Positions 1-6,572 of a DNA stretch of 6,572 bases are shown in pieces. The notes under the pieces were generated by a model, which was not told where the DNA came from, made no database searches, and worked only from the letters and a program-made list of their open reading frames with translations. Source of the DNA: Aequorivita sp. (GTDB lineage: Bacteria > Bacteroidota > Bacteroidia > Flavobacteriales > Flavobacteriaceae); the NCBI GenBank assembly GCA_002733915.1, contig NVXN01000001.1, positions 7,730 through 14,301 of the forward strand, written 5' to 3'. A program made the position numbers and the translations under genes. Positions within the stretch are counted from its first letter, which is position 1. Each line of letters begins with the position of its first letter.

Positions 1-492
1 TTTTTCCAATTTATTTCGCAATTCAGCAACCAAAGTATTTGCCTCGGTGCGCTTGTCTGAGTTTGGATATTGGTTTATAAATTCCTGCAATTTTTCAAGC
101 CCTTTATAGGTATCTTTTTGATCCAAAGAATATCTAGGCGAAAGCTGATAAAAACTTTTTGCAGATTTAAAAGCAGCTATTTCAACACTATCACTCTGTG
201 GATAGGCTTGGGTAAATCTTTCAAATTGATACCCTGAAAGATAGTAATCTTCCAAGTTGTAATATGTATTTGCGTAGATGAACATCAATTTTTCACCCTG
301 TGGCTTTCCTCTGTATGCTGGCACCAATTGCTCCATCAATTTAAGGCCTTTTCTGTATTTTCCAATTCTGTAAAGTGAATCGGCAAAGGTGTATTTTTTC
401 CCCATATCATCCTTTCGCAAAACTCGCTGATACTGGCTACAAGACGAAAGAAGTATGGTTAAACAAAGTATAATAAAAAGTGGTAATCGCAT
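1..492 (-). CDS. bamD: Outer membrane protein assembly factor BamD, N-terminal part (3' end beyond window)
   Basis: BamD is a periplasm-facing, lipid-anchored TPR protein of the BAM complex, which folds beta-barrel proteins into the outer membrane. The visible 164 codons begin with a short hydrophobic signal (MRLPLFIILCLTILLSSC) ending in a lipobox, LSSC, so Cys18 is the expected lipidated residue. Helical TPR-like segments follow, with recognisable flavobacterial BamD phrases such as AYRGKPQGEKLM, YANTYYNLEDYYLSGYQFE and LQEFINQYPNSD. Family members are usually about 260-280 residues, so roughly the last 100 are missing past position 1. An in-frame ATG at 505-507 would add MFFKP. I prefer the ATG at 490-492 because the upstream promoter would start RNA at about position 508, leaving almost no leader for the earlier codon, although the earlier start would give a more basic signal-peptide n-region. 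The residues after the Cys are SQYQ, which does not resemble the acidic surface-export signal of Bacteroidota lipoproteins and fits a periplasmic location. The family call is confident; the exact start is less so. Confidence 0.9.
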   Translation of the reverse strand, partial: MRLPLFIILCLTILLSSCSQYQRVLRKDDMGKKYTFADSLYRIGKYRKGLKLMEQLVPAYRGKPQGEKLMFIYANTYYNLEDYYLSGYQFERFTQAYPQSDSVEIAAFKSAKSFYQLSPRYSLDQKDTYKGLEKLQEFINQYPNSDKRTEANTLVAELRNKLEK

Positions 493-511
493 GGGCTTAA
501 AAAACATCGTG

Positions 512-543
512 CAAAAATAGGGAATTAAACATGATTGGACAAA
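512..543 (-). promoter_or_regulatory. Bacteroidota-type promoter for bamD
   Basis: Read on the minus strand, a -33 element TTTG (540-543) is followed after 20 bases by TATTTTTG (512-519), a full match to the Bacteroidota sigma-A -7 consensus TAnnTTTG. The spacing is within the known range for this group. Transcription would begin near position 508, giving a leader of about 15 bases to the bamD ATG at 492. This is the best-formed promoter in the window. Confidence 0.7.
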
Positions 544-571
544 CTTATTCTTTGGCTAAAATATTGCGCTG

Positions 572-593
572 AAGGCTATTATTTATAAGCCTT
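572..593 (-). terminator. Weak hairpin downstream of dapA (possible terminator)
   Basis: A six-base inverted repeat, AAGGCT (572-577) and AGCCTT (588-593), encloses a 10-base loop 37 bases after the dapA stop. On the minus strand no U-run follows the stem, so it is a poor intrinsic terminator. On the plus strand TT extends the stem, but no gene reads that way. It may stabilise the 3' end of the dapA message or mean nothing. Apart from this hairpin and the bamD promoter, I see nothing else in the 137 bases between dapA and bamD. Confidence 0.3.
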
Positions 594-629
594 TTGAAAT
601 ATTTAACGCATAAATTAGAAAGAAATGTT

Positions 630-1505
630 TCAGAAATTTTTAATGAATGAATCAATTTTGCCCCTCAAACCATCGCTAACTCCCACTAATGGAAGGCGTA
701 CCGTATCGCCACAAATATCTAAATTCTTAAATACTGCTTTAATACCAGCGGGATTCCCTTCGGCAAAAATATAATCGATTGCAGGTGCTATCTTATAATG
801 TATTTCATAAGCTTCATCAACTTTTCTTTCCAAACCAAGTTTTACCATTTTTGAAAATTCCTTCGGAAAACCTTCTCCGATAACCGAAATCACTCCCGCT
901 CCACCGGCAAGTACCATTGGCAGGGTAATCATATCATCCCCAGAAATAACAAGGAAATCTTTTGGGCAACCAGAAATCAGTTTCATTGCTTGTACAATAT
1001 CGCCGGCCGCTTCTTTAATCGCAACAATTTTTTCGAAATCATTTGCCAAACGGATTACCGTTTCCGGAAGAACATTCGAAGCCGTTCTGCCCGGAACATT
1101 ATAAAGAATAATGGGCAGCGGAGCAGCTTTTGCAATTGCCGCAAAATGTTGGTAAATACCCTCCTGCGTAGGCTTGTTATAAAATGGTGAAACTGAAAGA
1201 ATTGCAGTAAATGCAGAAAGATCGCGCGTTTTCATTTCAGCAATTACCTCTTGCGTATTATTGCCGCCAATGCCCAAAACCAACGGCAGGCGCCCCTTGT
1301 TTGCAGAAACAATAGTATCGATAACCAACTGCTTTTCTTCTTTTGAAAGCGTCGCACTTTCAGCAGTGGTTCCCAAAACTACCAAATAGTCAATTCCGTT
1401 TTCAATGTTGAAATCCACAACATTCTTAAGCCCCTCCACATCTACGGAAAAGTCACTTTTAAAAGGGGTGATCAATGCTACGCCAGTTCCAACTAATTCT
1501 TTCAT
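630..1505 (-). CDS. dapA: 4-hydroxy-tetrahydrodipicolinate synthase
   Basis: DapA condenses pyruvate with aspartate-4-semialdehyde, the first committed step of the diaminopimelate/lysine pathway, in the cytoplasm. It supplies lysine and the diaminopimelate cross-link of peptidoglycan. The 291-residue protein has normal family length and is a single TIM barrel. Visible catalytic features are the GTTAES loop with Thr46 and Thr47, the [11 protein letters not shown] segment with Tyr109, YNVPGRT with Tyr135 and Arg140, and Lys164 in AIKEAAGD, the Schiff-base lysine that binds pyruvate. Tyr135, Thr47 and Tyr109 form the proton-relay triad of the family. All key residues are present, so the enzyme should be active. 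The ATG at 1503-1505 comes one base after the TGA of the upstream DUF6913-like gene (TGA-T-ATG), so translation is probably coupled and dapA lacks its own promoter. Related aldolases such as N-acetylneuraminate lyase share the fold, but the GTTAES motif and overall similarity favour DapA. Confidence 0.96.
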   Translation of the reverse strand: MKELVGTGVALITPFKSDFSVDVEGLKNVVDFNIENGIDYLVVLGTTAESATLSKEEKQLVIDTIVSANKGRLPLVLGIGGNNTQEVIAEMKTRDLSAFTAILSVSPFYNKPTQEGIYQHFAAIAKAAPLPIILYNVPGRTASNVLPETVIRLANDFEKIVAIKEAAGDIVQAMKLISGCPKDFLVISGDDMITLPMVLAGGAGVISVIGEGFPKEFSKMVKLGLERKVDEAYEIHYKIAPAIDYIFAEGNPAGIKAVFKNLDICGDTVRLPLVGVSDGLRGKIDSFIKNF

Positions 1506-1506
1506 A

Positions 1507-2025
1507 TCAATCTATTTTTTTTAAGATTTTTAAATATTTTTTCACTTCGCTTTTAAAAGCTTCTGGTTTTTGAAGGTCAACGGTTAAAAGCAAATCAAAA
1601 AGTCGCTCATCGGCTCCCTTGAAACCTATTTTGAATTTTGCTTTGCTCTGCGCTACCATTGCTCCCAAAAACTTGTGCTTTCCTTTGTAATACCCTATAA
1701 GCACATCAAAAGGAAAGTCTAGAAACTCCCGTGCGTTTTGGTTATGTATCTCTCCGCGCCAAGTGAATTCCTTATTGGTTATTTGGTTTTGCCGAAGCGA
1801 CGGTATCTTTCTTCGCGTTTCGGCAAATGTGAAAAGCTTAACGTCCTTTCGCTGCAGACCGAGTTCTTTCCCGAACTCATAAAGCATTTCAAAATCGTCA
1901 AAAAAAGCTTCGTCAACCACAAAGCCCAAATACTTTAAAGGTTCGTTGCGCTTTGAAAAATCACGTTCCGTCAGGTTTTTTTCAATGTGCTTTTTTAAGG
2001 AATGTCGCTTTACTTTTTTCAACAT
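1507..2025 (-). CDS. DUF6913-like uncharacterised protein
   Basis: This is a 172-residue, strongly basic, probably cytoplasmic protein with no signal peptide or membrane segment and no catalytic motif that I recognise. It resembles a family found in flavobacteria and, as I recall, annotated as DUF6913; that name is from memory and needs a profile search. The N-terminus (about 1-30) is rich in Lys and Arg. The middle contains a [20 protein letters not shown] segment (35-54), and the most conserved-looking part is [18 protein letters not shown] (104-121) followed by [19 protein letters not shown] (129-147). The end is lysine-rich. It ends one base before the dapA ATG, so the two are very likely co-transcribed, and a TAnnTTTG element precedes it by about 23 bases. 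Linkage to dapA and ligA may reflect conserved gene order rather than shared function. The start ATG at 2023-2025 is the first in frame that fits the promoter. Function unknown. Confidence 0.8.
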   Translation of the reverse strand: MLKKVKRHSLKKHIEKNLTERDFSKRNEPLKYLGFVVDEAFFDDFEMLYEFGKELGLQRKDVKLFTFAETRRKIPSLRQNQITNKEFTWRGEIHNQNAREFLDFPFDVLIGYYKGKHKFLGAMVAQSKAKFKIGFKGADERLFDLLLTVDLQKPEAFKSEVKKYLKILKKID

Positions 2026-2047
2026 GGAATGCCCAATTCTTATGTGG

Positions 2048-2055
2048 CAAAAATA
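2048..2055 (-). promoter_or_regulatory. -7 promoter element for the DUF6913-like gene and dapA
   Basis: The minus strand reads TATTTTTG, a complete TAnnTTTG match, and the predicted transcription start lies near 2044, about 19 bases ahead of the ATG at 2025. The only TTG upstream is 25 bases away, at the far edge of or beyond the usual -33 spacing, so the -33 half is weak. The element sits inside a perfect 14-base palindrome, AAAATAGCTATTTT (2050-2063), which could be an operator or simply AT-rich chance. Confidence 0.5.
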
Positions 2056-2057
2056 GC

Positions 2058-2077
2058 TATTTTCAGCGCTTTTCTGC
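2058..2077. repeat. 20-base direct repeat, copy 1 (ligA 3' flank)
   Basis: The 20 bases TATTTTCAGCGCTTTTCTGC occur here, between the ligA stop and the next promoter, and again without mismatch at 2611-2630 inside ligA. Both flanking bases differ between the copies, so the exact match is exactly 20 bases. The copy starts inside the palindrome that covers the downstream promoter and ends just before the ligA stop codon region. Confidence 0.85.
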
Positions 2078-2083
2078 TTTCAA

Positions 2084-4096
<2,013 letters not shown>

Positions 4097-4098
4097 TT

Positions 4099-4131
4099 AA
4101 ACCTCACAGCTTTTTAAAAACTATGAGGTTT
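4099..4131 (-). terminator. Intrinsic terminator-like hairpin after the aquaporin gene
   Basis: An eight-base perfect inverted repeat, AAACCTCA (4099-4106) and TGAGGTTT (4124-4131), flanks an interior containing TTTTTAAAAA that can extend the pairing imperfectly. On the minus strand it lies about 31 bases after the aquaporin stop and is followed by TTTAAAATTTTA-type AT-rich sequence rather than a clean U-run. The near symmetry means it could work in both directions. It separates the aquaporin unit from ligA. Confidence 0.65.
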
Positions 4132-4162
4132 GTTACTGAAATTTTCAACAAAATATTAGCAA

Positions 4163-4867
4163 TTAATCATCGATAAAAATTTTACGAACCAGCGCAGCAC
4201 AAAGTCCGCCACCAATTGGGGCGACAATAAATAACCATAATTGCTGCAAAGCCATACCTCCTGAAAATAAAGCCGGTCCCAAACTACGAGCCGGATTAAC
4301 GGAAGTGCCCGTAATTGGGATTATGACCATATGTATCAACGCCAAGGACACACCTATTGCAAGCCCCGCCATCATTGGTGCAGTGTGCCTTTCTGAAGTT
4401 GTTCCGAAGATAACCATCAAAAACAAAAAGGTGAAAACAAATTCAGCGATAAGCGCCGAAGTCATATTGTATTCGCCTCCATATCCAGCGCCCCATCCGT
4501 TAGAGCCCAAACCCCATTCTGGCATAACAAAACCAGCGCTTCCTGTAGCTAGTAAGTACAGAAGCCCTGCGGCAGCAATAGCGCCTATACATTGGGCAAT
4601 TACGTAGCCAACCGTATCTTTGGCGGAAAGCTTTCCGGCAGCAAGCATAGCTATTGAAATAGCGGGGTTGATATGACATCCAGAAATTGGGCCAATGGTA
4701 TAAACCATGACCAAAACGGCAAAGCCAAAGGCCAGGGCAATTCCTAAAACGCCAATACCAACTGGGCCAGATTGTGTTACGCTGGCTATAGTAGCTGCAC
4801 CGCAACCAAATAAAACTAATGCGAAAGTGCCGAGAGCTTCGGCAAAATACTTTTTTGATGCATTCAT
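4163..4867 (-). CDS. aqpZ: Aquaporin Z-type water channel
   Basis: This is an inner-membrane MIP-family channel of 234 residues with six hydrophobic helices and two half-helices carrying the NPA boxes, at 67-69 (SGCHINPAIS) and 191-193 (TGTSVNPARS). The selectivity filter is that of water-specific AqpZ rather than a glycerol facilitator: Phe47 in ALAFGFAVL, His179 in ALIHMV, Thr188 and Arg194. The length and the lack of the extra glycerol-channel loops agree. It should pass water across the cytoplasmic membrane and help with osmotic adjustment. I use the ATG at 4865-4867. A TTG two codons upstream (4871-4873) is in frame, but the ATG gives the normal short N-terminus MNASKKYFAEALGT. Upstream lie 96 bases after the LOG stop with no clear promoter, so it may be read from the LOG operon or from an unrecognised promoter. 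A hairpin follows. Confidence 0.93.
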   Translation of the reverse strand: MNASKKYFAEALGTFALVLFGCGAATIASVTQSGPVGIGVLGIALAFGFAVLVMVYTIGPISGCHINPAISIAMLAAGKLSAKDTVGYVIAQCIGAIAAAGLLYLLATGSAGFVMPEWGLGSNGWGAGYGGEYNMTSALIAEFVFTFLFLMVIFGTTSERHTAPMMAGLAIGVSLALIHMVIIPITGTSVNPARSLGPALFSGGMALQQLWLFIVAPIGGGLCAALVRKIFIDD

Positions 4868-4963
4868 AATCAATTATTTAAGAGGTTAGATAGCTTAAAT
4901 TTAAGAAAATGAATGTAGTAAAATTGATTTGTTAAAAATGAAGGAAAATATGTTAATAACGTA
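4868..4963 (-). other. Intergenic region between the LOG gene and aqpZ, no clear signal
   Basis: These 96 AT-rich bases contain TAAATTTA, a one-mismatch relative of the TAnnTTTG element, but no TTG at the -33 distance. A short TAATA-CGT-TATTA symmetry right at the LOG stop is too weak to be called a terminator. Whether aqpZ has its own promoter cannot be settled from sequence. Confidence 0.5.
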
Positions 4964-5554
4964 TTATGTCCTGTCAGAATTCAGCCACTTTGGCAATTGT
5001 GGCATCTTGAATTCCTCCATTTTTTTTAGGAGATGATTTGGGTTGGAATCCACCAAAAGGAGGTTGTAGTATTCCATGGAAAGAAAACCTTTACGCACCA
5101 TGGTTTCGAGCATTTTAATAAGATCATTGTAAAAACCATTAACGTTCAGCAGACCGATGGGTTTTTGGTGCAGCCCCAACTGAAGCCAGGTAATAATTTC
5201 AAAAAGTTCTTCCAAAGTGCCCATACCGCCTGGGAGTGCTATAAAGCCATCGCTCTCCTCATGCATCTTTAGCTTGCGCTCGTGCATATTTTCTGTAGTA
5301 ATAAGTTCGGTAAGCCCTAAATGGACCACTTCTTTTTTTTTTAAGAAATTTGGGATGATGCCGATAACATTTCCATTATTGTCCAGAACGCTCTTGGCGA
5401 TGGTGCCCATTACGCCTATTTTGGCAGCGCCGTAAACCAATGTGATGTTTCGCTCGGCAAAGATTTCGCCCAGTCTTATAGCGGTATCGGTTATTGCGAG
5501 ATCGTTGCCATCGCTACTGCCGCAGAAAACGCATATTTTATCTAGCTGGTTCAT
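4964..5554 (-). CDS. LOG-family protein (TIGR00730 type), putative nucleoside 5'-monophosphate phosphoribohydrolase
   Basis: LOG-family enzymes cleave nucleoside 5'-monophosphates, including cytokinin ribotides in plants and some bacteria, into free base and ribose 5-phosphate. They are cytoplasmic Rossmann-fold proteins often misannotated as lysine decarboxylases. The 196 residues fit the family. Visible signatures are CVFCGSS near the N-terminus (8-14), MHERK (90-94) with the conserved Arg93, and PGGMGTLEE (108-116), which carries the catalytic Glu and phosphate-binding glycines. The first glycine-rich loop reads YGAAKIGVMG (41-50) in place of the common YGGG form. The ATG (5552-5554) lies inside the end of prmC, overlapping it by 17 bases in a different frame, so translation is probably coupled. 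A run of ten adenines encodes LKKK at residues 71-74. The family is clear; the physiological substrate in this organism is not, and cytokinin production should not be assumed. Confidence 0.92.
   Translation of the reverse strand: MNQLDKICVFCGSSDGNDLAITDTAIRLGEIFAERNITLVYGAAKIGVMGTIAKSVLDNNGNVIGIIPNFLKKKEVVHLGLTELITTENMHERKLKMHEESDGFIALPGGMGTLEELFEIITWLQLGLHQKPIGLLNVNGFYNDLIKMLETMVRKGFLSMEYYNLLLVDSNPNHLLKKMEEFKMPQLPKWLNSDRT
5333..5342. repeat. Homopolymer of ten (A on the coding strand) in the LOG gene
   Basis: Ten consecutive T bases on the plus strand are ten A bases in the coding strand of the LOG gene, covering the end of a Leu codon and three Lys codons. Such tracts are prone to polymerase slippage in DNA replication and in transcription. 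As written, the reading frame is intact. Confidence 0.9.
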
Positions 5555-6410
5555 TTAGGTTGCATTTTATCATCCTATCTTTTCCAAAGATGTCTTTTTT
5601 TACTTGCATGTTTTTAAATCCTTGGCCTTCTAAAAGCGTGGTCAATTCAAAAGCAAGATACTCATTAATCTCGAAAAATAGTTTGCCGTTTTGGTTTAAA
5701 TGGTATTTTGCCAAGGAGGCAATTTTTTCATAAAAAAGAAATGGGTCTTCATTACTGACGTACAGTGCGGAAGGCGGTTCATATTTTAAAACGTTTTGCT
5801 GCATCTGTTTTTTTTCCAATTCGCGGACGTAGGGCGGGTTTGAGATTATGACGTCATATTTCTTTGGAAGTGTTTTCGTTTTTAAAATATCCAATTGGAT
5901 AAAGTCAACTTCTACTTTATTTATTTCAGCGTTTTGTTGTGCAATTTTTAAGGCTTCTTCTGAAATGTCCAACGCCGAGACTTTTGCATTGGGAAGATTT
6001 TTGGCGAGTGAAATTGCGATGCAACCGCTGCCGGTGCCGATATCGAGAAATTGTTGATTGTTGATTGTTGATTGTTGATTGCTGAATTCTTTATATATCC
6101 ATTCTACCAATTCCTCTGTTTCCGAACGGGGAATTAGGGTGTGTTTATTTACTTTAAAAGTCAAGCCGTAAAATTCGGTTTCGCCCATTATGTATTGAAG
6201 GGGTTCGTGATTTTGTAGACGAAGAATTGCTTTCTGAAATTTTTCGGTTTCCGTTTCTGAAACGATTTTTTCAGGGTTTAAAGCGATTTCAATACGGGAC
6301 AGTTTTAGATATTCTTCAGAAAGAATGTTGAAAAACGATAGTATTTCTTCCGAAGGATATAACCCTTTGAGTGATTCCGCGAAGTGAGTTTTTAATTTTT
6401 TTAAAGTCAA
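5538..6410 (-). CDS. prmC: Peptide chain release factor N5-glutamine methyltransferase PrmC
   Basis: PrmC (HemK) transfers a methyl group from S-adenosylmethionine to the glutamine of the GGQ motif in release factors RF1 and RF2, raising the efficiency of translation termination. The 290 residues comprise a helical N-terminal release-factor-binding domain (about 1-85), a linker with LIPRSETEELVEW (92-104), and a Rossmann methyltransferase domain. The SAM loop is DIGTGSGCIAI (123-133), an acidic residue follows in ALDIS (Asp148), and the substrate-binding NPPY is at 191-194, with YEPPSAL (210-216) behind it. Everything needed for activity is present. The start is a TTG at 6408-6410, two bases after the TAG of the upstream GNAT gene; no in-frame ATG exists before Met75, and MTLKKLKTHF is what the family N-terminus looks like. 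The linker between the two domains (about 110-120, SNQQSTINNQQ) is encoded by a tandem 7-base repeat. The stop overlaps the LOG gene start. Confidence 0.95.
   Translation of the reverse strand: MTLKKLKTHFAESLKGLYPSEEILSFFNILSEEYLKLSRIEIALNPEKIVSETETEKFQKAILRLQNHEPLQYIMGETEFYGLTFKVNKHTLIPRSETEELVEWIYKEFSNQQSTINNQQFLDIGTGSGCIAISLAKNLPNAKVSALDISEEALKIAQQNAEINKVEVDFIQLDILKTKTLPKKYDVIISNPPYVRELEKKQMQQNVLKYEPPSALYVSNEDPFLFYEKIASLAKYHLNQNGKLFFEINEYLAFELTTLLEGQGFKNMQVKKDIFGKDRMIKCNLNEPAR
6050..6084. repeat. Tandem 7-base repeat within prmC
   Basis: ATTGTTG is repeated four times perfectly (6050-6077) and a fifth time with one mismatch (ATTGCTG, 6078-6084). In the coding strand the unit is CAACAAT. 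Because seven is not a multiple of three, the translated product repeats only every 21 bases, giving SNQQSTINNQQ in the linker just before the SAM-binding loop. Gain or loss of one unit would shift the reading frame ahead of the catalytic domain. Confidence 0.95.
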
Positions 6411-6412
6411 AA

Positions 6413-6572
6413 CTACAGTGTTTTCAGCATATGCACCGGGCAGGAATAATGGCCCGTATCGCCCAAGGCGCTATCTATATATTCAAATCCTGCTTGTTTA
6501 TAAAGTTTCTGGGCGTGGGTCATATACTCCATGGTTTCCAGATATATTTTTTCAAAACCAAATTCGCGGGCT
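6413..6572 (-). CDS. GNAT family N-acetyltransferase, C-terminal 52 residues (5' end beyond window)
   Basis: The open frame entering from the right edge encodes a GNAT tail ending in TAG (6413-6415). Recognisable are IYLETMEYMTHAQKLYKQAGFEYID, the usual last-strand region of the GNAT fold with the Leu-Tyr-x-x-x-Gly-Phe signature, and DTGHYSCPVHMLKTL, which resembles the end of a small GNAT subfamily common in Bacteroidota. These enzymes move an acetyl group from acetyl-CoA to an amine; the substrate here cannot be inferred. The acetyl-CoA-binding loop lies outside the window. The stop is two bases from the prmC start, so the two genes are probably in one operon. Confidence 0.85.
   Translation of the reverse strand, partial: AREFGFEKIYLETMEYMTHAQKLYKQAGFEYIDSALGDTGHYSCPVHMLKTL

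Noticed and set aside
4500..4805. 101-codon minus-strand frame inside the aquaporin gene
   Set aside because: It is a shifted frame of aqpZ, whose own frame carries both NPA boxes and all selectivity residues; the shifted protein is rich in Tyr, Cys, Trp and Arg and looks like no family.
4868..4873. TTG start two codons upstream of the aquaporin ATG (protein beginning MIMNAS)
   Set aside because: An ATG two codons later gives the standard short AqpZ-type N-terminus, and TTG is a rare start with nothing in the sequence favouring it here.
4893..4910. Promoter for aqpZ at TAAATTTA
   Set aside because: It lacks the final G of TAnnTTTG and has no TTG at the -33 distance; in a region this AT-rich such a match is expected by chance.
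6050..6084. CRISPR-like or intergenic repeat array
   Set aside because: The units are only 7 bases and directly adjacent without spacers, and the tract is inside a coding gene, so it is a microsatellite-type tandem repeat.

Overview
This window looks like chromosomal core DNA from a member of the Bacteroidota, most likely the family Flavobacteriaceae. The evidence is the style of the proteins, with BamD, DapA and LigA all of flavobacterial type, and a DUF6913-like protein beside dapA. In addition, bamD and the DUF6913-like gene are preceded by TAnnTTTG promoter elements, ligA has a candidate one, and no convincing Shine-Dalgarno sequence was seen upstream of the starts examined. A genus cannot be assigned from the sequence alone.

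All eight genes lie on the minus strand, so transcription runs from high to low coordinates. In that order they are: the C-terminal end of a GNAT acetyltransferase (6413-6572, cut by the window edge); prmC, the release-factor glutamine methyltransferase (5538-6410); a LOG-family nucleotide phosphoribohydrolase (4964-5554); an AqpZ-type aquaporin (4163-4867); ligA, the NAD-dependent DNA ligase (2084-4078); a DUF6913-like protein (1507-2025); dapA (630-1505); and the N-terminal part of the outer-membrane assembly lipoprotein bamD (1-492, cut by the window edge).

There are probably four or five transcription units. GNAT-prmC-LOG are tightly packed, with a 2-base gap and then a 17-base overlap. 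The aquaporin follows after about 96 bases and ends at a hairpin. ligA has a possible promoter just downstream of that hairpin. The DUF6913-like gene and dapA have a one-base gap and share a TAnnTTTG element. bamD has the best-formed promoter in the window. The genes cover translation termination, nucleotide salvage or detoxification, water transport, DNA replication and repair, lysine and peptidoglycan precursor synthesis, and envelope assembly. They do not form one pathway.

I found no mobile element, CRISPR array, tRNA, rRNA, toxin-antitoxin pair or defence system, and no sign of an undescribed multi-gene system. The most notable points are a tandem 7-base repeat inside the essential-type gene prmC, an exact 20-base repeat shared by the ligA coding region and its 3' flank, a run of ten adenines in the LOG gene, and the near-overlap of an uncharacterised gene with dapA.
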